From NCBI GenBank assembly GCA_003427395.1, contig BFEA01000173.1, positions 1,303,559 to 1,348,556 on the forward strand: 44,998 bases of DNA, read 5' to 3'. Positions within the stretch are counted from its first letter, which is position 1. Each line of letters begins with the position of its first letter. Below the pieces are notes generated by a model that saw only the letters and a program-made list of their open reading frames with translations, did no database searches and was not told the origin of the DNA. Of this stretch, positions 32,525 to 41,529 are shown piece after piece. Origin of the DNA: Chara braunii. Taxonomy: Eukaryota > Streptophyta > Charophyceae > Charales > Characeae. The position numbers were made by a program, and so were the translations under genes.

Positions 32525-32544
32525 ATGGTTTGTCTATGTTTGTC

Positions 32545-32835
32545 GAGGTCGTTTACCCTTTCTCGTGGTGGTGGTCCTCCTCTTCCTCCTCTACCTCCTC
32601 CTCCTCCTTCTCCTCCTCCTCCTCTACCTCCTCCTCCTCCTCCTCCTCCTCTTCTTCCTCCCCCTCTTCTACCGCCTCCTCCTCTTCTACCTCCTCCTCC
32701 TCCTCTACCTCCTCCTCCTCCTCCTCCTCCTCCGCTACCTCCTCTTTCTCGTCCTTCTCCTTTATCTCCTCCCCCTCTTTTATCTCCTCCTCTTCCTCCT
32801 CCTCCTCCTCCTCTTCCTCCTCCTCCCCCTTGTTT
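32545..32835. repeat. (CTC/TCC)n polypyrimidine tract
   Basis: About 290 bp of almost pure pyrimidine on the plus strand, bracketed by foldback copies F2 and F3 in opposite orientation. The long Ser-, Leu-, Pro- or Glu-rich frames here are a by-product of the trinucleotide period. Confidence 0.9.
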
Positions 32836-32892
32836 GCTATTTGCCCTCTATCTCTGTCTAGACCAATCGTCCGGTTGCCAATCAACGGTCGT

Positions 32893-33006
32893 TACCGTCT
32901 TCTCCTGAATGTCATGCACCCTGGTAATAAACGTATACAACCTATCTTTCCGGCCAGATACAGTCATAATGAGGGTGCGTTGTTTTCCGGGGGAAGACGG
33001 TTGTAG
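32893..33006. mobile_element. Foldback element F, copy F3
   Basis: TACCGTCTTCTCCTGAAT with GCACCCTGG pairs imperfectly with GAGGGTGCGTTGT and CCGGGGGAAGACGG. The centre, read in reverse (CTGGCCGGAAAGATAGG), matches the family core, so the copy is inverted relative to F2. It is the most diverged copy. Confidence 0.65.
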
Positions 33007-33059
33007 TATTTCATGTTCTTTTTTTCGCCTGCTGTCATNTTGACAGTCAAGCGTCCTTT

Positions 33060-33093
<34 letters not shown>

Positions 33094-33279
33094 ATAAGCG
33101 TCCTCCTTGGGCTCGTTGTCACCCTTTTTTTCCTTTTTTTTGGTCTTTTTTCTTTCCATTCCCCCTCCCCCCCGGCCCCCCCCCCGGTGGTTTGCGTATT
33201 TGCCCTCCGCCGTGCGATGTCGTTTGCCCTAGAGGCCATTGAATGATTGCCGCTGCGATCTTCATCCTGGCATTCATGA

Positions 33280-33742
33280 TTCTCCTCCATCTCCCATCCT
33301 TCTCTCCTCCCCCTCCTTCCTCCCTCCTCTCTCCTCCTCTTCCCTCCCCCCCCTCCCACCTCACTTTTTTTCTCTCGATCCCTGACCTCATGGACCACTC
33401 CCTCCCTCTCCCATTTCCGCTCTCCTATTTACAATATTGTCTTGATGCTCCCCTCTCCTCCTCCTCTCCCTTCTCCCTCTCCTCCTTCTCTCCCTTTTCC
33501 TTCTCCCTCTCCTCCTTCTGTCCCTTTTCCTTCTCCTTCTCCTCCTCCTCTCCCTTTTCCTTCTCCCTCTCCTGATTCTCTCCCTTTTCCTTCTCCCTCT
33601 CCTCCTCTCCCTTTTCCTTCTCCCTCTCCTCCTCCTCTCCCTTTTCCTTCTCCCTCTCCTCCTTCTGTCTCTTTTTCCTTCTCCCTCTCCTCCTTCTCTC
33701 CCTTTTCCTTCTCCCTCTCCTCCTTCTCTCCCTTTTCCTTCT
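33280..33742. repeat. 30-bp polypyrimidine minisatellite
   Basis: From about 33450, nine or ten units of CCCTTTTCCTTCTCCCTCTC plus CTCCTTCTCT (30 bp). The minus strand reads as a Glu/Lys/Gly decapeptide repeat because the period is a multiple of three; nothing else supports coding. Upstream (33280-33370) is similar but irregular. Confidence 0.85.
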
Positions 33743-33878
33743 GAGAACTGTGCATTTCACTATTCTTCTTCTTCCCCCCCTTTTCTTTCTCTCTCCGTGG
33801 CTATCGCGTCTACTCTTTTACATCCACGATAGCCATGTTCTAGCGGAAGACTTATTCTCATTTTGAAAAAGGTCCTCG

Positions 33879-33879
<1 letters not shown>

Positions 33880-33915
<36 letters not shown>

Positions 33916-33991
33916 CGGAAAAACAAATATGTTATGCAGAAAAATATACTGAACAACTTTTGCCTTGTGGTCATATCGAAAAACGTTACTG

Positions 33992-34024
<33 letters not shown>

Positions 34025-34025
34025 T
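33880..34025 (+). mobile_element. Core relic of the hAT-type element between poly(A) tracts
   Basis: AAATATGTTATGCAGAAAAA and ACAACTTTTGCCTTGTGGTC at 33925-33975 match the core near 42510 and 24010. Poly(A) runs of about 30 flank it on both sides, and GGTCCTCGGC occurs before and after as a direct repeat (33871 and 34023), possibly a duplication of the flank. Confidence 0.6.
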
Positions 34026-34179
34026 CCTCGGCGGCTCATTCATATCCCCGCGTAGTATTCTTTTCTCTTCGTCTTTCTTTCCTATCAGCCTCATTGGGGG
34101 GAAAGAATCCATTATATCATTTACAGTAATATGTTATATAGAAAATTCCATTATGTTTTATTATTTATATAATTAAAAA

Positions 34180-34620
34180 TCCCGTTATATGTTTCGCTGT
34201 ATATGACAGCTGGGGTTAAGGTGGATTTTATCACTTGATACTATCGTTCGTTAGGGGAATGTGCAGACTGTAGAGGGTTCAGCCTCCTGATAAGTTTTGT
34301 AAGTCGAAACTTCGACGAAACAGTTTGTCACAGTAGCCCCTCCCTCGTTTGGTGTTGTCCTCTTCTCCTCTTCTCCCTCCCTCCCTCTCTGCCTAGTACG
34401 GTTCACCGCCAGTTCTCTATGACGACACATACATATAACCTACATCCACGTGGGCGGGGCCGTGTACGCAAGAGGTTCTGAACAGGGGGAGTTGTAAATA
34501 AGAAGATAAAAAACGAATTCATTTTTTACTTCTTTTTTTTTTTTCTCTTTTTTTCGCTTTTGCGCTCTGATATTCCTGTGACAATATATTTATATATATA
34601 TGTGACTATGTGACAATATA
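34180..34620 (+). repeat. Element X, copy A
   Basis: Contains, in order, GCAGACTGTAGAGGGTTCAG, a hammerhead-like block (34287-34329, with one core base changed), TACGGTTCACC, ACCTACATCCACGTGGGCGG, AAGAGGTTCTGAACAGGGGG, a T-rich stretch, and the 3' motif GCGCTCTGATATTCCTGTGA running into (AT)n. The same order occurs at 40785-41450. Confidence 0.7.
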
Positions 34621-34644
34621 TATATATCGGTGTGAAATCATGTG

Positions 34645-35370
34645 ACAATATATATATATCATCACATGAATATGAGAGCGCAAAAGCGAAAAAAAGAAAG
34701 AATGAATTCGTTTTTTTATATCTTCTTCCTTGCAACTCCTCCTGTTCAGAACCTCTTGTGTACAAGGCCGCCCACGTGGATGTAGGTTGAGCGGCGGCTG
34801 CCCCCACCCCCGTGTGTCATATCGACCCACTTGCACACAGCCAGAAGGCAAAGAGGCAAAGAAAAGAGGAAGGGAACAGCCAAATAATACAGAACAGGGG
34901 GAAACAAAACAAATCCCAGATGACACGTCCCACATGCAAGCACCGCCCCAACTCACAGGCCAAACGACGGGACGAGACCAACCAGGATATCAAAACATTC
35001 TTGTCTGCAAAGAAAGCAAAAAGAACGGCTCCGATCCCACTGTGAGAGCCAAAAAGAAAGAGAAGACAATCCCGGATGACGATTCCCAGATACAAGCACC
35101 GCCCCGCGCTCAAAAGGCCGAACAACGGAAACAACCAACCAGGATGCCAAAAACCCGAATGACTGGTCCCACGTGAAAGCACCGCCACGCCCATAAAATA
35201 GCCCGAACAACGGGACCAAACCAACCGGGATACAGTCAAGATCACCAAAACAAATTCTACCATATCCATAGTTAAAAATACGGAACCATACAGTAGGTCC
35301 GTAAAACGAAATACCCCCTACAAAGGGGGAGAGCAACACAAGAAAATATGGGATGACAGGACGATGACTC
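34645..35370 (-). repeat. Element X, long-form copy A'
   Basis: Minus-strand copy matching 41530-42400: TTCGTTTTACGGACCTACTG at about 35300, degenerate internal sub-repeats of the type GTTGTTCGGCC...GGCGGTG...GTGGGA...GTCATCCGGG, CTGTGTGCAAGTGGGTCGAT near 34830, then CCTACATCCACGTGGGCGG and the GCGCTCTCATA end near 34680. Open frames of about 150 codons on this strand show no known domain. Confidence 0.7.
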
Positions 35371-35439
35371 AGGCTATTTTCGACGCAAATGAATTCTTGC
35401 ATGCACTAACAAGAAAATCAAGAAAATATTATATATATA

Positions 35440-35533
35440 TATATATAGGTGGAGCTTTCCTTACCTCTTCCCCTTCCCCTTTTTTCCTTTTCCTTTTTTC
35501 TTTCCCCTTTTGTGCGCTCTGATTCACAATGTG

Positions 35534-35568
<35 letters not shown>

Positions 35569-35740
35569 TTAAGCACAGGAGCTGGCCGGTAAACCGTACT
35601 AGGCAGAGAGGGAGGGGAGGGAGAAGAGGAGAAGAGGAGAAGAGGACAATACCAAACGAGGGAGGGGCTGTGACAAACTGTTTCGTCGTAGAGTTTCACC
35701 TACCTACTCATCAGGAGGAGGCTGAGCTCTCATATATACC
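35440..35740 (-). repeat. Element X, copy B
   Basis: Minus-strand copy with the hammerhead-like block at 35681-35714 (TCATCAG to GTTTC as seen on the plus strand), GGTAAACCGTACTAGGCAG at about 35590, and the GCGCTCTGATTCACAATGTG end at about 35513 adjoining (AT)n at 35537-35566. Confidence 0.65.
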
Positions 35741-35966
35741 ATTATCAATCTATTTCGACTGCCGCCGTCTGTACTGGAGGGTGTCCAACATTTCCTCATT
35801 GTACACATCCCTGTCACCCAGATATACGTTGTCCCGTTTGTGCGCAAGGACGCTATCAGCACTGCATGATGCCGCACTGTGATGAACGTCCTGCTGTTTT
35901 TTTTTTTTTTTGACATGTGGACAGCATGTCCTTTGTCAGAACTGTTTTGATGGGATATGGTTCGTG

Positions 35967-36081
35967 CTACCGTCTTTCCCCGAATACAAAGTACGGTCAT
36001 TATAGCTGTATCTAGACTGAAAGATGCCTCAAATACAGCTATAATGACCGTACGTTGTATTCGGGGGAAGAAGGTAGGTAG
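35967..36081. mobile_element. Foldback element F, copy F4
   Basis: CTACCGTCTTTCCCCGAATA, then GTACGGTCATTATAGCTGTA pairs with TACAGCTATAATGACCGTAC and TGTATTCGGGGGAAG, GGTAG. Inner arms (20 bp) are perfect. Centre CTAGACTGAAAGATGCCTCA is the reverse of the F1 and F2 centre. Confidence 0.88.
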
Positions 36082-36299
36082 CCGTCCTGCTGAATGCTGT
36101 GCTGGGGCAGCTCTTCCCGATGAGTATCCTTTGTGAACATCCACGTCATTCTCAGCGTGGCTGTCCTATCAGCTGGGGGGGGGTGGGGGCTCCTCTTCCT
36201 GATTGGTGAATAGAATCAAGAAGCAGGTAGGTCAGGAGCAACACTAATTGTTGTAGGACAGATAAAGCTTTCGACACTACCAACAGATACGGAGTTGAA

Positions 36300-36510
36300 G
36301 AAAGAAGAAAAAAAAAATTGAAAAAAAAAAACGAAAAAAAAGAAAAAAAGAAAAAGAGAAAGAAAAAAGAAAAAGAGAAAGAAAAAAGAACGAATTGCTG
36401 AAGAAAGAAAAAAGAGAACAAAAAAAAAGAAAATAAGAAAAGAAGGAAAAATTATGTTGAAAAGAAAAAATAGTGAAAACAAGAAAAAGAAAAAAAGAAA
36501 AAATATGTTG
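36300..36510. repeat. Purine-rich (GAAA/AAAAG) tract
   Basis: Low-complexity A/G sequence; no gene. Confidence 0.85.
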
Positions 36511-36589
36511 AACTTTGTTGTGATAGTGGCAATTGGTTTTATCTGTGGGATGTGTGTCACATTTGCTTTGTTTGACTGATAGGCTTTCC

Positions 36590-37320
36590 TCACCCCTCTT
36601 CCTCACTCCTCTACCTCACCCCTCTTCTTCCTCCTTTCTCCCTCTCTTCTTCGTCGCCTTTCGCGGAGTTCATTGCATTTGGTCGTGTATTGACCATGTA
36701 TGGAAGCATGCACCAAAGACACTTCTTAGCCTCTTGTTTATCACTATTCCTCTTGCTAATCTTCTTCCTCCTCCTCGTCTTCCTCCTATCCATTCCTGTT
36801 CCTCCCCCCTCTTCTTCCTCCGGCTGCGCTTCTTTCTCGTCCTCCTCCTCCTCTTCCTCCCCCTCTTCTTCCTCTTTTCTCCCTTTTCTTCTTCCTCCTG
36901 CCGCGCTTCGTCCTCCTCCTCCTCTTCTTCCCCCCTCTTCTTCCCCCCTCTTCTTCCCCTCTCGTCTTCCTCCTTTCTCCCTCTTCTTCTTCCTCCTGCT
37001 GCGCTTCTTCTTCCTCCTCCTCCTACCCATTCCTGCTTCCCCCCTCTCTTCTTCCTTCTGTCTCCCTCTTTTTCTTCCTCCTGCTGCGCTTCCTCCTTCT
37101 CCTCCTCCTCTTCTTCCCCCTCTTCTTCCCCCCTCCTCCTCCTCCTCCTCCTCCTCCTCCTCTTCCCCCCTCTTCTTCCTCCTTTCTCGCTCTTCTTCTT
37201 CCTCCTGCTGCGCTTCTTCCTCCTCTTCCTCCCCCCTCTTCTTCCCCCCTCTTCTTCCCCCCTCTTCTTCCTCCTTTCTCCCTCTATTCCTCCTGCTGCG
37301 CTTCTTCCTCCTCCTACTCC
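36590..37320. repeat. Polypyrimidine tract with a repeated TTCCTCCTGCTGCGCTTC word
   Basis: About 700 bp of CT-rich DNA. The word TCTTCTTCCTCCTGCTGCGC recurs about every 100-130 bp (near 36890, 36990, 37075, 37195, 37285), so it is a degenerate minisatellite. A 310-codon plus-strand open frame (36533-37465) is Ser/Leu/Pro/Phe low complexity and is not supported as a gene. Confidence 0.8.
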
Positions 37321-37394
37321 TATGCTTTCTGTTTTAGTGGCCCGCTCTCTTTCTCATTCTTCATCTTGCTCGTCATGTAAAAGCGCTGAGGGGA

Positions 37395-37575
37395 AGGACC
37401 GGGGGGAGGGGAAGGGGTCGAGAGGGGAAAGGGTTAAGGGAAAGGGGGGAGGACTAGAGAGGTAGGGCGGGGCGGGGCGGGGGGGGGGGGGGAGGACAAA
37501 GGGGTAGAAGAGGGGTAGAAGAGGGGTAGAAGAGGGGTAGAAGAGGGAGGAGGAGGGGAGAATGGAGGATTACGA
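37395..37575. repeat. Polypurine tract with GAGGGGTAGAA repeats
   Basis: G-rich runs (14 G near 37480) and four GAGGGGTAGAA units. It directly follows the polypyrimidine tract, so the two could form a mirror-like pair. Confidence 0.85.
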
Positions 37576-37747
37576 GAAAGAAGATGTGCAGGAGGAATGG
37601 CATCGGGGGGGTGATTAATTCAAGGGGCCTCAAAGACAATGGGGGGCCTTGGAAGATAATGGTCCTCGGAGGTCGGACTTCTTTTCAAAAAAAATTCGCA
37701 GCACTTGTTTTAGCCGTTCTTCAGTTGAATTTTCGTTCTTGCAGTTT

Positions 37748-37748
<1 letters not shown>

Positions 37749-37815
<67 letters not shown>
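37749..37815. repeat. Poly(T) of 67 bases
   Basis: Uninterrupted T run; the length may be affected by sequencing. Confidence 0.95.
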
Positions 37816-37816
<1 letters not shown>

Positions 37817-37879
37817 GTTCTCGTTAGTCTTAGTTGATCGCTTTTTTGTCTCCTAATGCCGAATCAAAATAGTATGATG

Positions 37880-38377
37880 TTTAGTTGTCTTAGTTGATTT
37901 TGTCGTTAGTTTTAATTGATTGCTTTTCTGTCTCCCAACTGATTGATTAATTACCCAGTGGTCTATATCTATCGATCCAGAAATCAATTGGTCGATCACT
38001 TTGATGGATTGGATTGGTTTGGATTGATTGGATGGTATATTTGCATTGGGTTTGATTGATTGGGTTGGATTGGATTGATTGATTGGGAGATTGATTCATT
38101 CTTGATTGGGGGGATTGATTGGATTGATTGATTTTATTTGAGTGGATTAAGGGATTTATTGATCGGACGGTGGAAAGTTATGGAAAATATCTTCGAGAAA
38201 ATAATCAAATTAATGGTAGCTCTAATGTTTGATTGATTGGTTGATCGATCGATTGGTCGATCTGCGGAAGAGAAAACGACATGAAAGAACATTTCAAGAA
38301 TGTATATAATCAATTGAAGAAAGTAATCAATTACAGAAAGTATCAATTAATCTTAGCTCTAAGATTTGGTTGGTTGG

Positions 38378-38414
<37 letters not shown>

Positions 38415-38537
38415 CGGTGGAGGAGAAAAGCTATGGTTACGATCTAATTGATTGATTGATTGATTGATCGGTGGAGGAGAAAAGCTATGGTAATGATCTA
38501 ATCTACGGAAAGGAACTAAGTTGCGTGAAAATAAGCA

Positions 38538-38568
<31 letters not shown>

Positions 38569-38665
38569 TTGATTGATTGATTGATTGATAAATTGATTGA
38601 TTTTATTGATTGGTTGGTTGATTGATTGGTTGGTTGATTGATTGGTTGGTTGATTGATTGATTAG
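37880..38665. repeat. (GATT)n tetranucleotide-rich region
   Basis: Degenerate then nearly pure GATT repeats (38380-38415, 38440-38470, 38535-38600). A unit with GATCGGTGGAGGAGAAAAGC is duplicated (38412 and 38466), and GGAAAGGAACTAAGTT recurs at 38507 and 38671. Confidence 0.9.
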
Positions 38666-38989
38666 GCATGGAAAGGAACTAAGTTTCGGGAAAAGAAAAA
38701 CCACTTACTAATTGCAAGGAAAAGTAGCAATCAATGATATCCAAGAAAGTAGTCAAAACTAGTCGTAGCTTCATACTGGAGGCATCGTTAGCGGTTTTTT
38801 TTTTGTTAACTAGTATATAGATAGCCTTTTCGTATTAGTCTTCGTTTTCTAAAACGAAGGGGAATAGCCCTGCTGAGACTTGCGGCGGATTTCTTTTTTC
38901 TTATGCTTTTTCCAAAATAGGTAGCTTAGAAAGATTAAGAAAAGAAAGACGATGGCGGGCTTCCTTGCGAGGGCGGTAAAAATATTAGA

Positions 38990-39635
38990 AGGCGGTGAAA
39001 TATTCGAGGGCGGTAAAATATTAGATGGCGGGAAAAGATGGGCGGGTTCCCGAACAGGAGGAAGGAGAAAGGAGGAGGGGGAGGAGGACGTGGAGGAGGA
39101 GGAGGAGGAGGTGGTTGTAGTAGTATCCAGATCTGGAGGACGTGGAGGAGGAGGAGGAGGAGGTGGTTGTAGTAGTATCCATATTTGCTCGTAGGAGCAG
39201 GGAAAGACGAGGAAGGACTTCGCGATGTGTGGAGACACTAGGCGAAGGAGGAGGAGGGGGAGGAGGAGAGGGTGCAGGACAAGGAGGGGGAGGAGGAGAG
39301 GGTGCAGGACAAGGAGGAGGAGGAGGGAGAGGAGGAGGAGGAGGGGAGGTTGGAGGATAAGGAGGAGGAGGAGGAAGAGGAGGAGGAGGAGGAGTAAAAC
39401 GAGGAGGAGGAGGAGGGGAGGTTGGAGGATAAGGAGGAGGAGGAGGAAGAGATGAAGAGGAGGAATCGGATCAGGAGGAGGCACCAAGGAGGAGGAGGAG
39501 GAGAGGAGGAGGAGGAGGAGGAGGAGTAAAAGGAGGAGGAGGAGGAGGAGGAGTAAAACGAGGAGGAGGAGGAGGAGGAGGAGGAGGAGGAGGAGGAGGA
39601 GAGGAGGAAGCGGATCAGGAGGAGGCATTAGAAAT
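38990..39635. repeat. (GGA)n polypurine tract
   Basis: About 600 bp of GGA-type repeats with embedded duplicates, e.g. TCCAGATCTGGAGGACGTGG, and GAGAGGGTGCAGGACAAGGA twice (39284 and 39296 region). Long open frames on both strands are compositional. Confidence 0.9.
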
Positions 39636-39760
39636 AGGCTGGGATTGCACTTTGGTGAGTACAAAGAGTGATTTCGCTTCTCTGAGATTGCAATTGTTGG
39701 GCAATGTTATTTTAAATTATTTATGTATTTTATTTGTTTATTTATATGCTGTCAGACTAC

Positions 39761-39880
39761 GAGGAGCGATTTTACGTGCGCAATTCTTGCCCAATTTTCT
39801 TTCTACGTATTTGTTTGTTTGTTTGTTTGTTTATCTACTGGAGACCCATGGAGAGCGGTTTTACGTGTGTGCAATCTTGG
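39761..39880. repeat. Short direct repeat GAGCGATTTTACGTG
   Basis: GAGCGATTTTACGTGCGCAA (39762) recurs as GAGCGGTTTTACGTGTGTGC (39852), with a (TTTG)n microsatellite between. Confidence 0.7.
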
Positions 39881-40158
39881 TGGCCAAGGACCATGGCCCT
39901 CCATTCTCAGATGGTCTGGGGGGAGCTTCCCACCCGCAAAGAAGACTGTATTTTGATGCCTGAATCTGGACGTCTTGGTTGGGGGGGTGCAGAAAATCGA
40001 GATTGAACTGCTTTTCTGCATCTCTGCTTAAAACACGTCCACATTCGGGATCTCTATCCGATCCTCTCTGATAGTGGGATCCCGGCCCTGGAAAGTTTGA
40101 TCGTTCCCAAAGGCGGATCTGGGGAGAAGTCTACTTTAGGAGCTCAATGTCGGCAATT

Positions 40159-40209
40159 TTACTATTATTATTATTATTATTATTATCATCATTCTTCTTC
40201 TTCTTCTTC

Positions 40210-40241
<32 letters not shown>

Positions 40242-40243
40242 TT
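40159..40243. repeat. (ATT)n-(CTT)n-(ATT)n microsatellite
   Basis: Trinucleotide tract that keeps a frame open through Tyr and Ser runs. Flanking codons give text such as PIRNALEDLRIPTENCIHAD, which I do not recognise. Confidence 0.9.
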
Positions 40244-40370
40244 TCCCCAGGGGCACATCCTATCCGAAACGCGTTGGAGGATTTGCGCATTCCAACTGAG
40301 AACTGTATACATGCGGACTCGATCCTCAGACCTGGGAGAAGTAATGCTTATCTCTATCAAAAGCTCGTAG

Positions 40371-40708
40371 TAGCCAGAGCTCTGGCTATGGTGGCATGGT
40401 AGCAGCTCTCATGTGTGGGAGAAAGTGAGGAGGTGGGGTGACGCCATAGGATTTCATAATAGATGAGCTCTGGCTATGGAGGCACCATAGCCGTAGCGAG
40501 GGGGTGCCTCCATAGCCGGGGGGATGACACCATAGCATTTCATAATAGATGAGCTCTGGCTATGGAGGCACGGTAGCAGCGCGCATGTGTGGCTTGGTGG
40601 GCTGCTTGGTGTTTTCTTCGATTTCTTCTTTCGAGTTCTCACGTGTGTGGGAGAAAGCAGCCCCCGCATAGTGGGCTGCCATAGCCAGAGCTCGTCTATA
40701 ATGAAATG
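40371..40708. mobile_element. Nested palindromes and MITE-like element
   Basis: Three structures: an 18-bp palindrome TAGCCAGAGCTCTGGCTA (40371-40388); a hairpin with 15-bp perfect arms at 40472-40486/40503-40517; and terminal inverted repeats of 30 bp with three mismatches at 40536-40565 and 40679-40708 (CATTTCATWATAGAYGAGCT start). The same terminal sequence also occurs at 40450-40479, so one element lies next to or inside a relative. Confidence 0.8.
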
Positions 40709-40784
40709 ATTAATGTAGAGATCATCTATAATGAAGTGAGTAATTCAGATCATATTATGAATTCTACTTAGTATGATATATGAC

Positions 40785-41450
40785 GATATATCCCTCTCTG
40801 CCTACGGTTTACCCTGTCGCTCTGTTTGACGATACACAGTGTGTAGAGTTTTCCATCTGGTGTGGGTGAGTGATAGTCTGCTTTGGTTTTCGTCACAGGT
40901 AGCTTGAGGGCAGTGGTTGGTGGTCCCCACCACTTCAGAGGGGTATCAGTTGTCGGGCAGTCGTTGATGCTTAACCACAACCGGGGTGAAGGTGGATTAT
41001 CACGCACAGTGTGTGTAATCAGTCAGGGGATTCTGCAGACTGTCGAGGGTTCAGCCTCCTCCTGATGAGTCGGTAGGTGAAACACTCCGACGAAACGGTT
41101 TGTCACAGCCCCTCCCTCGTATGTTGTCCTCTTCTCCCTCCCCTCCTTCTCTGCATGGTACGGTTTACCGGGCAGTTCTGTTTGACGATATAACCTACAT
41201 CCACGTGGGTGGCCTTGTACGCAAGAGGTTCTGAACAGGGGGAGTTGTAAGGAAGAAGATCAAAAACGAATTTAAGTTTTTTTTGTTTTCCTTAGTTTTT
41301 TCGCGTTGGCGCTCTGATATTATGTGACAATATATACAGGGGGAGTTGTAAGGAAGAAGATAAAAAAATGAATTTATTTTTCTTTGTTTTCTTTCTGTTT
41401 TGAAGTGTTTTCTTTTCGCTTTTGCGCTCTGATAATTTTGTGACAATATA
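40785..41450 (+). repeat. Element X, copy C with internal direct repeat
   Basis: A block TCTCTGCCTACGGTTTACC with CTCTGTTTGACGATA at about 40794-40835 recurs at about 41150-41190, bracketing the hammerhead-like block at 41045-41118. Downstream, the T-rich segment plus GCGCTCTGATA end appears twice (about 41308 and 41424), each followed by ATGTGACAATATATA-like sequence. Confidence 0.7.
41045..41118 (+). ncRNA. Hammerhead-ribozyme-like motif
   Basis: All core bases of a hammerhead are present in order: CTGATGA (41062-41068); stem II GTCGG (41069-41073) pairing exactly with CCGAC (41087-41091); GAAA (41092-41095); a short stem III (A95-T103, C96-G102, G97-T101, loop GTT); and GTC with the expected cut after C41104. 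Stem I is weak: no pairing adjoins the core, only GAGGG 41045-41049 with CCCTC 41114-41118 across an internal loop. Related blocks at 34287-34329 and 35681-35714 keep CTGATRA, CGAAAC and GTC but not stem II. Tiny stem III is known in hammerheads of Penelope-like elements. Activity is uncertain. Confidence 0.45.
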
Positions 41451-41529
41451 TATTCCGACGTTGCTAGCTCTCTGCTTTTGTAGATGATGCGGGCAGCGTC
41501 GGGCCTGGACTAGCAGGCTCTGTCTTTGG

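Noticed and set aside
34817-35269. ~150-codon hydrophobic frames in element X (also 41526-41954)
   Set aside because: The two copies are open in related frames, but the text follows DNA sub-repeats and includes frame differences; no domain recognised.
36533-37465. 310-codon plus-strand open frame
   Set aside because: Composed almost wholly of Ser, Leu, Pro and Phe from a CT-rich minisatellite; open in several frames, no domain.
38849-39664. 271-codon minus-strand open frame with a hydrophobic C-terminus
   Set aside because: Leucine and proline runs come from GGA repeats; the short hydrophobic tail alone does not support a gene.
40097-40402. Possible exon with a GGSGEKSTL P-loop-like string
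   Set aside because: The frame stays open only through an (ATT)n tract; the P-loop has Glu before Lys and no other nucleotide-binding motif follows.
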